From Aliidiomarina sp. (GTDB taxonomy: Bacteria > Pseudomonadota > Gammaproteobacteria > Enterobacterales > Alteromonadaceae): 64,000 nt of DNA. The translations under genes and the position numbers were made by a program. The stretch spans positions 1 through 64,000 of the forward strand of contig NZ_JAIUMR010000014.1 in the NCBI RefSeq assembly GCF_022565475.1, read 5' to 3'. The first letter of the stretch is position 1. Every line of letters starts with the position of its first letter. Below are positions 26,739-34,584 of this stretch, one piece after another. The notes under the pieces were generated by a model. The model was given only the letters and a program-made list of their open reading frames with translations, was not told the DNA's origin and searched no databases.

Positions 26739-29700
26739 GTGAATACGATAAAAGTTAGCGAGCCTGTCGTGGGGAAAAATACGGCGCAGTTGCCCTTTAA
26801 GAAAACGTTCTTAAGTTTGGCGACTGCAGGTGCATTGTTATTGGCGGGCCATGCCGCAGCAGTGCAAAGCTTCAATCCGCAATCTGGTTTAGTTACCGAG
26901 CCTGTGACGTCGATTGCGCAACTCGAGTCTTTAGCGAAGGCTGAAGGCGAAATACGTGTCGTGATTGGTCTTCATACGGGGCCGACGCAATCCGTTATGG
27001 AGGGTGGTCAGCGAGCTGGTGTTGAGTTAGTCCAAGCACAATCTGAAGTGTTATCTATATTGAGTCCGCTGCGGGCGCAAGCTGCATATAGTTATGCGGT
27101 TTTACCGTTTGTGGCAACGAAAGTGGATGCGCGCGAGTTAGGCGAGTTAGCAGCGCACCCGTTGGTCGCATCGATTGAGTTAGACTATCTGAGTGAGCCT
27201 CTGTTAGCCGATAGCACACAATTGATTGGTGCTGATTCACTCTGGGATTCCGGCTACACGGGTCAAGGACAATCTGTTGCCGTAATCGATTCTGGTTTGA
27301 ATGCGAATGAGTCCTTTTTTGGCGGTCGTGTCAATGCCGAAGCGTGTTTCTCAACACACGATCCTGCAAGCGGGATTTTCTCCTTGTGTGAAGATAATGC
27401 TGGTTCGGCAACTGGTGCTGGAGCAAGTGGCTACTGTTCTGGTCCAGATTGTGGTCATGGCACCTATGTCGCCGGGATTATTGGTGGCTGGAACGATAAC
27501 CGGTCAGGTGTAGCACCGGACGTGAATATTACTTCGATTCAAGTCTTTGTCCGTATCGAAGACAGTACCATTTGTGGTGGTGCGGAGACCTGTTTACGCT
27601 CGTTTACCAGTGACCAACTGCGCGCGTTTGAGTATCTGATTGAAAATCAAAGTAGCTTAAAAACAACTGCGGTGAACTTGAGTCTTGGTGGGGGTTACAA
27701 CCCGACGGTTTCTGCTTGTGATACCACCTTTAATGCCCGTAAAACCGCTATTGATACACTGCGCGGTCAAGGCGTTATGACGATTGCTGCCGCAGGTAAT
27801 GATGGTTACACCGATGCACTAGCGGCACCAGCATGTATTAGCTCGGTCTTTAGTGTTGGTAGTACCCTCGCCAAAGATACCAACAATGGCAGTTGTGGTA
27901 ACGGTGATACAACTGACTCTGTCAGCTGTTTCTCAAACTCAGCATCGTTCCTCGACATGTGGGCACCTGGTCATGCCATTTCAACCTTTGGGCCGAATAA
28001 CACGACTGTGACCGTTAATGGTACGTCGATGGCTGCTCCACATGTATCTGCGTGTGTTGCGATTATGCGTGAAGTGGTGCCCTCGGCGCCAGTTTCTCTC
28101 ATTGAGTCTGCGCTACGGAATTCTGGCGTGGAAGTTACCGACCCGCGTAATGGCGTAGTCAAGCCTCGTTTAGACTGTGCGGCAGCGGTTGACTTACTGA
28201 TTGAAAACTCAATGTTACCCACTCCAGCGGGTGTGCAAGCGAGTGACGTCGGTGGTGCTAGCTTTAAGCTAAGCTGGTCAGCGGTCGCTGGCGCTGATGA
28301 CTACATCGTCCAAGTTGCTCGTGACGAAGCGTTTACTCAGTTAGTTTCCGGTTATGCAGATAAGACCGTTGAAGGTGAAACCGCATTACTGGTCACTGGT
28401 TTGAATGTGGACACTGAGTACTTTGCTCGGGTTGCGGCAAAAGGCTCGAAGGTTGAGCTCAATAGTGATTACTCTGACGCGGTCGTGGTCACAACAACTG
28501 CTGTGATTGGTTTCTCTGAAGCGCTTGATAACGCTGATTTGTATTTTACCACCGGTGGCATCGATGACTGGACGGGACGTTTACGTTCGGGAGCAGTGAA
28601 TGGGTCAGCGGCTCGCGCCGGCACGGTTGGTCAGGGGCAAGACTCATGGATTTCGACGACGGTAGTCGGCCCGGGTGTAATCAGCTTTGACTGGGAAATT
28701 ATCACTGAAGATTTAGCGGGTTACTTTGAATTCCGCATCGGTGATGAGCGCCGGATCTGGTCTACAGGTCGCACCATTGATTCTTCAAGCTATGAAGTTG
28801 GTGAAGGTGAGCATGTGCTGACTTGGCGCTACTTCCGTTCACTGAACGGTGTCCAAGGCACCGCATGGTTAGATGATGTGCAATGGACGGGTTCACCCCG
28901 CCGTGGTCTGGAAGTTACTGTGACGGGTGAGGGTGCAGTCACTAGCTCACCGGCAGCGATTGATTGTCCAGATGCAGTGTGTAAGGCTTCATTTACACAA
29001 GGTCAAGTGGTTGAGCTTGTTGCGCAAGCCGCGGACAATTGGCATTTAGCTGAATGGCAGGGTGCATGTTCTGGTACCGGTAGCTGTGTGGTGACGGTTG
29101 ATGAATTGACGCAAGTTACCGCGGTATTTGCGATTAACACCTATCGTGTGGACACGGTTGCGTCCGTTGGCGGCAGTTTCTCACCTGAATTTAAAGATGT
29201 CGCCCATGGCTCCACCGCTTCGTTTGAAGTGAGCGCGGAAACAGGCTATCACTTGACCGCCATTGATGGTTGTGAAGGTGAGTTGGCGGGCAATGTGTAT
29301 ACCACTGGTGAAATCACCAGCGCTTGTACCGTCAGTGCTACGTTTGACTTAAACACGTACACGGTCAATGCGTTAGTCACTGAGGGTGGTTCGGTCAACC
29401 CGGAAACTCAGCAAGCGCTGCATGGCGAGCAAGTGAGCTTCACTTTAACGCCAAGCTCTGGTTGGGAAGTTGGTAATGTGACCGGTTGTGGTGGCTCTTT
29501 GGCTGGTAATGTTTATACGACTGCGCCGCTAACGGGTAGTTGTAACGTGATTGCTGGATTCCGTTTGGAGTCATTTGACGTCACCTTTAATTTGACGAAC
29601 TTGGCCGTTTATCAAAGTGGTGAGTTGCAGCAGCGCGTTACACGTGGCGAAGCCGCTGTACCGCCGTCGTTCTTAGTGAACCCAGCATACGAGTTCACCG

Positions 29701-30068
29701 GTTGGGACCGCGACATTAACAATGTCACCGAAGACATGGTTGCGACTGCACAATTCGATTTGGTTGACCCGGATCTAAACACTGATGTAACGGTCACGAT
29801 CAATATCGTAGGCAATGGCAGCATCGACACGCCACAAACTCAAGTAGTTGCGTGGGGGCAGCGCGTCAGCTTTAGCGCAACACCAGATGCGGGTGCTAAA
29901 CTCGGCTCGTTTGTTGGTGGTACGTGTCCTGCAGGGGAATGGTCCAACGGTACGTACACGACCGGTCCATTGCTGGAAGACTGTTCACTGCGGGTGACGT
30001 TTAATGACGGTAATCGCCGTCGTTCATTGATTATCATGATCATTGCCAATGATGAACAAAATCAGTAA
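26739..30068 (+). CDS. Large secreted S8 peptidase with FN3 and InlB-like repeats
   Basis: A 1109-residue secreted protein. GTG 26739 is the start, with AAGGAGA 8 nt upstream. The signal peptide has a long N-region, then LATAGALLLAGHAAA. The subtilase domain has Asp in VIDSGLN (near 182), His in GHGTYVAG (His-Gly-Thr-Tyr, a small variant of HGTH) and Ser in GTSMAAPH (near 429). A fibronectin III-like domain (500-590), a beta-sandwich with PGVISFDWEI and AWLDDVQW (590-725), and four or five InlB-like bacterial repeats (725-1085) follow. The end, NRRRSLIIMIIAN, matches the tails of the proteins at 1-570 and 780-3833. It is a paralogue of 21255-22802. Confidence 0.92.
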   Translation: MNTIKVSEPVVGKNTAQLPFKKTFLSLATAGALLLAGHAAAVQSFNPQSGLVTEPVTSIAQLESLAKAEGEIRVVIGLHTGPTQSVMEGGQRAGVELVQAQSEVLSILSPLRAQAAYSYAVLPFVATKVDARELGELAAHPLVASIELDYLSEPLLADSTQLIGADSLWDSGYTGQGQSVAVIDSGLNANESFFGGRVNAEACFSTHDPASGIFSLCEDNAGSATGAGASGYCSGPDCGHGTYVAGIIGGWNDNRSGVAPDVNITSIQVFVRIEDSTICGGAETCLRSFTSDQLRAFEYLIENQSSLKTTAVNLSLGGGYNPTVSACDTTFNARKTAIDTLRGQGVMTIAAAGNDGYTDALAAPACISSVFSVGSTLAKDTNNGSCGNGDTTDSVSCFSNSASFLDMWAPGHAISTFGPNNTTVTVNGTSMAAPHVSACVAIMREVVPSAPVSLIESALRNSGVEVTDPRNGVVKPRLDCAAAVDLLIENSMLPTPAGVQASDVGGASFKLSWSAVAGADDYIVQVARDEAFTQLVSGYADKTVEGETALLVTGLNVDTEYFARVAAKGSKVELNSDYSDAVVVTTTAVIGFSEALDNADLYFTTGGIDDWTGRLRSGAVNGSAARAGTVGQGQDSWISTTVVGPGVISFDWEIITEDLAGYFEFRIGDERRIWSTGRTIDSSSYEVGEGEHVLTWRYFRSLNGVQGTAWLDDVQWTGSPRRGLEVTVTGEGAVTSSPAAIDCPDAVCKASFTQGQVVELVAQAADNWHLAEWQGACSGTGSCVVTVDELTQVTAVFAINTYRVDTVASVGGSFSPEFKDVAHGSTASFEVSAETGYHLTAIDGCEGELAGNVYTTGEITSACTVSATFDLNTYTVNALVTEGGSVNPETQQALHGEQVSFTLTPSSGWEVGNVTGCGGSLAGNVYTTAPLTGSCNVIAGFRLESFDVTFNLTNLAVYQSGELQQRVTRGEAAVPPSFLVNPAYEFTGWDRDINNVTEDMVATAQFDLVDPDLNTDVTVTINIVGNGSIDTPQTQVVAWGQRVSFSATPDAGAKLGSFVGGTCPAGEWSNGTYTTGPLLEDCSLRVTFNDGNRRRSLIIMIIANDEQNQ

Positions 30069-30088
30069 TTGAACCAACATGGTTGGTC

Positions 30089-30121
30089 AAAAGCGGGAGC
30101 TGTCGAGCTCCCGCTTTTTTT
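30089..30121 (+). terminator. Rho-independent terminator
   Basis: A 12-bp stem AAGCGGGAGCT / AGCTCCCGCTT (30091-30101 with 30106-30116, loop GTCG) is followed by a T-run. It ends the peptidase gene. Confidence 0.9.
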
Positions 30122-30143
30122 AGTGAAGGGTTTGTTTTCTTGC

Positions 30144-30158
30144 ATGTCACAGTGACAT
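30144..30158 (+). promoter_or_regulatory. 15-bp palindrome, candidate operator
   Basis: ATGTCAC, one A, then GTGACAT is a perfect inverted repeat. Its right arm overlaps the predicted -35 box of the promoter at 30152-30181, the classic place for a repressor to block the polymerase. No known consensus (CRP, Fur, LexA) fits. Confidence 0.45.
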
Positions 30159-30181
30159 ACTGAGGGTGAACTTGTTATATT
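30152..30181 (+). promoter_or_regulatory. Predicted sigma-70 promoter
   Basis: GTGACA (30152-30157) and TATATT (30176-30181) are separated by 18 bp. The start would be near 30188, about 37 nt before the ATP-grasp gene that leads the glycosyltransferase operon. Confidence 0.5.
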
Positions 30182-30224
30182 AATCACTGAATTGAGACGC
30201 ATGCCGTAAGAACTTGGAAGCACC

Positions 30225-31343
30225 ATGGAATTTGATAAAGACAATGCTGAATCCCCCTTTTTGAATTTTGTTTCTGAGGAATTCTATAAGCGTGGCAGTG
30301 AGCTTCGACGTCTGATGTCGGATAAAGCAAATGCTCCCGCCTTAGTCTCCGGCTGGGGATTACGCAGTGCGCGCCGGAAGCATTTAATCCGCGATTTAAA
30401 TGAGTTAAGCGAAGAGCTCCTCGGTGAACGCAGTGCGTTTAAATATGGAAAGGGTTGGTCGGCTAAAGGCGTGTATTTACTCGAGCGGGTTGGTAAGGGC
30501 CGCTATCTTGACCAAAAAAGCCTGCAAGTCTTTACGCTCGATGGGCTTCGTAAAGCCCAAGAACAAGTGCTTAAGTATTATAAACATGAGAATCCATATT
30601 GGTTGATTGAGGAATTTCATCGCGGTGCGTTGTCCAACGCAGAAATTCCTTACGACTATAAAATTTATACGTTCCAAGGCATTATCGGGTTTATTATTTC
30701 CGTGGATAGGAACGCGTCGCCACCGCGTATTGCCATCTATGATGGTAATTTGCAGCCCTTCATGGTTGATCAAGATTACCTATGTCCAAGCCCAAATGTG
30801 CAACAAGGTAATCATATTTTACCGAAGCATATTCTTGAACATCTGTGGTGGGCACGCGCGTTGTCGTTGAAGACGGACGCGCCTTTTGTCCGCATTGACA
30901 TGTATGATACCGACAAAGGTCCCGCGTTTGGAGAGTACACGTTTTCTCCGGGCGATATGCACAAACGGATGTTTCGGCTTAAACGTCCTTTTGTATCGGC
31001 GATGGATCAGCTTTTCTTGAACGCTGAGCAGCGTTTAGCGAGTGGAAATGCCGACGCGTTACCGGCTGATTTAAAGCACTATCCCTTGCAAACATTGTTA
31101 TGGGATATGTCGCTTGAGCAGGTACAGGCGTTGCCAATGATCTCTGATCGGATTTATCGTCGTTACGCTGACGTTGCTGCAAATAATGGTGCAAATGGCT
31201 ATGATCGGATGGCTAAGCGTTACTTTTATTACAAAAAAAATGCCAAATCTGAACTGGAATCAAAAATTTTCGAAGAGCTGAGGAAGGCCTGGCGCGGATT
31301 ACACGAAACTTATCATTCTGTGGCTCCGGATGAGATTAGGTAA
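30225..31343 (+). CDS. ATP-grasp (TupA-like) enzyme, second copy
   Basis: A 372-residue cytosolic protein. Motifs match those of the enzyme at 9029-10060: KGWSAKGVYLL, WLIEEFHRG, DYKIYTFQGIIGF and the C-terminal PFVRIDMYD...FGEYTFSPGDMHK with the acidic metal ligands. The family forms amide or peptide-type bonds using ATP; TupA acts on teichuronopeptide. It heads a tight operon running to 40789 whose other members are glycosyltransferases, so a role in decorating the same glycan is inferred. Confidence 0.8.
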   Translation: MEFDKDNAESPFLNFVSEEFYKRGSELRRLMSDKANAPALVSGWGLRSARRKHLIRDLNELSEELLGERSAFKYGKGWSAKGVYLLERVGKGRYLDQKSLQVFTLDGLRKAQEQVLKYYKHENPYWLIEEFHRGALSNAEIPYDYKIYTFQGIIGFIISVDRNASPPRIAIYDGNLQPFMVDQDYLCPSPNVQQGNHILPKHILEHLWWARALSLKTDAPFVRIDMYDTDKGPAFGEYTFSPGDMHKRMFRLKRPFVSAMDQLFLNAEQRLASGNADALPADLKHYPLQTLLWDMSLEQVQALPMISDRIYRRYADVAANNGANGYDRMAKRYFYYKKNAKSELESKIFEELRKAWRGLHETYHSVAPDEIR

Positions 31344-31349
31344 CTATTG

Positions 31350-32276
31350 ATGACTATGAAAACAACGGCAGAATCCAACGAAGCTCTTGTACAACAACTT
31401 GCGCGTCAAATTGAATTAACGATGCGTCAGCGCGAAGAGCTGGAAAGCATTCAGCGAGCGTCAGAACAACTCAGCAAGGAGCTCAATGAAGCGCGGTTAC
31501 GTAGTGAAAAGGCGGCGCAGAAAGCTGAGTACAGTGACGAACTATTGCGTGAGCTCAGCCAATTGCAAGAGTCGTACGCGCGTTCGAGTGAAGCCTTTCG
31601 TTTACTGACGCACGAGCATGACACGCTACTACGTGAATTTAAGCAACGAAGCGAGGAGTTTAGCGCATTAAAAGTTGAACTTGCAGAAGTAACCAGCGAT
31701 TCATTAACGAAACGAGAGCAAGCTGAAGGTTTAACACGAATGGTCGAACAGGTCATTCAAGAACGTGAGCAATTGCTTGCCGAGAAACAGCAATTTGAAG
31801 AACATTTGCAACGTTTACGGGATAGTCAATCGAGTGCACTGCAAGAACAAAGTCAAATACGCGAGCAACGTGATCAACAAGCCGTTGAGATTGCTAAATT
31901 AACGCGTTGGTTGTTATCTGCAGAGCAGCGTCTTGCTGGGGCGAGTCTGGCGGGGTCAAAAGAGCGGCCAGCGAATGGCTCGTTAAAGTTAAAAGAAGAT
32001 CTAAAGCTACTGCAGCAGAGTTCACTATTTGATGCCCAATGGTATAAGCAAACGTATCCGGATGTCGCGAAAGCGGGTGTCGATCCTGCCGAGCATTATT
32101 TGCGTCATGGTGGCTTTGAAAGTCGACAACCGAGTCCACATTTCGACTCGGGTTGGTATTTATTGCAATATCCGGATGTTAAACGTTCCGGTGCGAATCC
32201 GCTCATTCATTATCTGTTAGATGGCGAAAAACAAGGTTGTTTGCCGAAGCCAGAGCAGGAGCAGGAACATGGCTGA
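31350..32276 (+). CDS. Coiled-coil protein with WYxxxYPDV repeats
   Basis: A 308-residue protein. ATG 31350 is used (AGG at 31338-31340, 9 nt upstream). Residues 10-200 are a long, charged predicted coiled coil (EELESIQRASEQLSKELNEA; QQFEEHLQRLRDSQ). The last 85 residues hold two copies, 38 residues apart, of a unit FDxxWYxxxYPDVxxxGxxPxxHYLxxG. The same unit is found in the glycosyltransferases at 34585 and 36479, so this protein probably holds or organises them. No signal peptide is seen. It overlaps the next gene by 8 bp (ATGGCTGA). Confidence 0.75.
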   Translation: MTMKTTAESNEALVQQLARQIELTMRQREELESIQRASEQLSKELNEARLRSEKAAQKAEYSDELLRELSQLQESYARSSEAFRLLTHEHDTLLREFKQRSEEFSALKVELAEVTSDSLTKREQAEGLTRMVEQVIQEREQLLAEKQQFEEHLQRLRDSQSSALQEQSQIREQRDQQAVEIAKLTRWLLSAEQRLAGASLAGSKERPANGSLKLKEDLKLLQQSSLFDAQWYKQTYPDVAKAGVDPAEHYLRHGGFESRQPSPHFDSGWYLLQYPDVKRSGANPLIHYLLDGEKQGCLPKPEQEQEHG

Positions 32277-32835
32277 GTATGTTGAATTCTCAGCGCAATC
32301 GCCTGGCTTTTTGTTGCTCCCTTCGCAGCCCCGTTTTTGGTTGAACGGGGATATGGCGATTCGAATGAACGTTAGGATTGACGCTTGGCCTGATGATTGG
32401 GCTTATCTTTGTGCGAAATTTCAGTCGCATTTGTCGCATGAATTTTTGGTTCGAATTAAGGGCAGTGATGAGGGGCGCTGGGGGTATGGCGATGGCTCGG
32501 GTGAGTTTAATGCGATCAAATGGAACCCGGGTGAGTATTTGACGCTCGGCCACTGGCATGAGTTGATTTTTATTCGCCGTATGGACGGACGATCACATAT
32601 TTATGCCGACGGCACAATCATTGCCGAAGGTGAGTTTAAACGTCAATTCGAGCCGGCGATGACAACGGCACCTATCACTGTGTTTGCGCGTGAAGATGGC
32701 TCGTCCGCATTGTATGGTGCGATTCGCGAGCTCGACTTATATAGTGGCTCCGTGCGGGAAGGACGAGCGGTCGAGTTAGGTGAACCTCTTGAACTTGGTG
32801 CATGGGTACAGGTTGGTGGAGTAAGTCATGGCTAG
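32269..32835 (+). CDS. LamG/concanavalin-like protein, cytosolic
   Basis: A 188-residue protein with the pattern of a jelly-roll lectin-like fold: FLLLPSQPRFWLNGDMAI, KFQSHLSHEFLVRI, LGHWHELIFIRRMDGR, HIYADGTIIAEGEF and YGAIRELDLYSG. ATG 32269 is chosen over an upstream in-frame ATG because AGGAGCAGGAA precedes it and it gives ATGGCTGA coupling to the previous gene. No signal peptide is present. It may bind the growing glycan or tether the glycosyltransferases (inference). The end overlaps the next start by 8 bp. Confidence 0.65.
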   Translation: MAEYVEFSAQSPGFLLLPSQPRFWLNGDMAIRMNVRIDAWPDDWAYLCAKFQSHLSHEFLVRIKGSDEGRWGYGDGSGEFNAIKWNPGEYLTLGHWHELIFIRRMDGRSHIYADGTIIAEGEFKRQFEPAMTTAPITVFAREDGSSALYGAIRELDLYSGSVREGRAVELGEPLELGAWVQVGGVSHG

Positions 32836-34561
32836 AGAATTGCATCAAGCGCCGGAAGGCGTGCAAACTGACGCCATTAACCTTTGGCATGACGCGCTGT
32901 GGAGAGGCTTGTCGGAGCAAGCGATTGCGGTTTTACTGCAACTGCGCTTGTCGTCGATTGATAACATTCGTCGCCGCGCGAACTGGGTACTGGGCCGTTG
33001 GTATGCGAGCCAAGGCCAATTTCAATTAGCGCTCGATTTCTTTTATGAAATCACTCGAATTGAACGCTATCCAGAAGCGAAAGTTTTAGTTGCTATCGCC
33101 CTTTGTGAGCAAGCGTTGGGGCGTCCGCAAGTGATTCATTCCCTCCTTGCCAACAACCGTTTTGCGACCCTACCGCGACATGAGCTAGCGATGCTGAAGG
33201 CCAATAGTTTTGGCGATGATGAACGTCAAAAAGACGAGCGATTGCGGATTATTAACACCATGTTTCGTGAGTTTGACCTGATGGAGGTTAAGCTGCGTGA
33301 TTCAGAGCAGCCGTTGTCTTTGCAGAACTTGGAAGGTAAAGAAGTAACTTCGGCGGATCAGCCACGCGATTTAATCAACCGTCCAGATTTACCTCTTGTT
33401 TCGGTGATTGTCCCTTGTTTCAACGTCGAAAGCTATTTGCCACCGGTGGTACGCAGTTTAGTGCAGCAAACGTGGCCAAATGTCGAGATTCTGCTCGTTG
33501 ATGATGCTAGCCAAGATGCGACGGTGGCGGTCGCCCATGAGCTAGCAAAAGTGCATCCGTGTGTAACTGTGGTATGCAGTGAGCGCAATCAAGGGGCGTA
33601 TCCAACACGCAACTTGGGCATGGCGCATGCCTCTGGGGACTTTGTCACTGTGCATGACGCCGATGATTGGTCGCATCCGCAAAAAATCGAACGCCAGATA
33701 CAGGTGCTCTTAGCCGACACGAATCTCGCAGCCACCGTGAGTAGCTGGGTTCGAGTTAGCCCGACGGTTAACTTTTTAGGTTTATGGATGGTGGGTGGAC
33801 GTTTTGTTGAGCGCAATCACTCCTCCGCGTTGATTCGGCGTTCAGTGTTGCCAGATGTCGGGCTTTGGGATGAAGTGCGCGTGTCAGCCGACTCCGAGTT
33901 CTTGTGGCGTTTGCAGCGTCATTTTGGCGAAGCCGCAGTGCAACATATTGACGTCGATGTTCCGCTTTCGTTTTCGTTGGTGCACCAAGAATCGTTAACG
34001 CAACAGGGGGCCACTCACGTTCGGACCATTTATTTTGGTGCGCGCCGCCTATACCGCGAAGCCTCGGACTGGTGGCATCGACAAGTGGAACAGGGCATGG
34101 CCGTACAGGTAGGGCAAGGACAACGCGCTTTCCCTGCGCCTCTGGGGGTTTTAAAATCAGTCGATGACGAACCGGAGTCGATTTTTGCTTTTGACGCGAC
34201 CGCGCAAAACCCGCGGCTGAAAGCACAGTTACAGTTACTGAAGGCAAAGTATTTGAACCTTGGTCGCCGACCAGCGTTATTGCATTGGCCTTTAACGCCA
34301 GAAGCGGCGTTAGAACCCATTGCCGATGATGTGTTCGCGTTTATGCAGAATCACCATTTGTCCTTCGCCCATGTTGGGCTTAAACTTGCCAAGGCGGATG
34401 TTGTGATCGCAGAACATCAATTACTTAAATTGATTCCTGATGGACTCCCTCAAGTCCATCAGCTCGGTGATTGTGCGGTACTCGATCTGCAGCCTCACGA
34501 TCAAGAACTTGTCCTAGCCAGTGTGCGGCTTTTGTTTTCTGCGCGTGAACGCAGCATTTAG
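32828..34561 (+). CDS. Glycosyltransferase family 2 with helical N-terminus
   Basis: A 577-residue protein. Residues 1-190 are a helical TPR-like region (VLGRWYASQGQFQLALDFF). The GT2 domain begins near 195 (VSVIVPCFNVESYLP) with LLVDDASQDATV, NQGAYPTRN and the DxD-type HDADDWSHPQKIERQ. A C-terminal region of about 200 residues has no clear family. The start ATG overlaps the preceding stop (ATGGCTAG). It is related along its length to 34585-36486 and 36479-39442, so the three arose by duplication. Confidence 0.85.
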   Translation: MARELHQAPEGVQTDAINLWHDALWRGLSEQAIAVLLQLRLSSIDNIRRRANWVLGRWYASQGQFQLALDFFYEITRIERYPEAKVLVAIALCEQALGRPQVIHSLLANNRFATLPRHELAMLKANSFGDDERQKDERLRIINTMFREFDLMEVKLRDSEQPLSLQNLEGKEVTSADQPRDLINRPDLPLVSVIVPCFNVESYLPPVVRSLVQQTWPNVEILLVDDASQDATVAVAHELAKVHPCVTVVCSERNQGAYPTRNLGMAHASGDFVTVHDADDWSHPQKIERQIQVLLADTNLAATVSSWVRVSPTVNFLGLWMVGGRFVERNHSSALIRRSVLPDVGLWDEVRVSADSEFLWRLQRHFGEAAVQHIDVDVPLSFSLVHQESLTQQGATHVRTIYFGARRLYREASDWWHRQVEQGMAVQVGQGQRAFPAPLGVLKSVDDEPESIFAFDATAQNPRLKAQLQLLKAKYLNLGRRPALLHWPLTPEAALEPIADDVFAFMQNHHLSFAHVGLKLAKADVVIAEHQLLKLIPDGLPQVHQLGDCAVLDLQPHDQELVLASVRLLFSARERSI

Positions 34562-34584
34562 TTTTTTAGATCTAAGGATAGATA

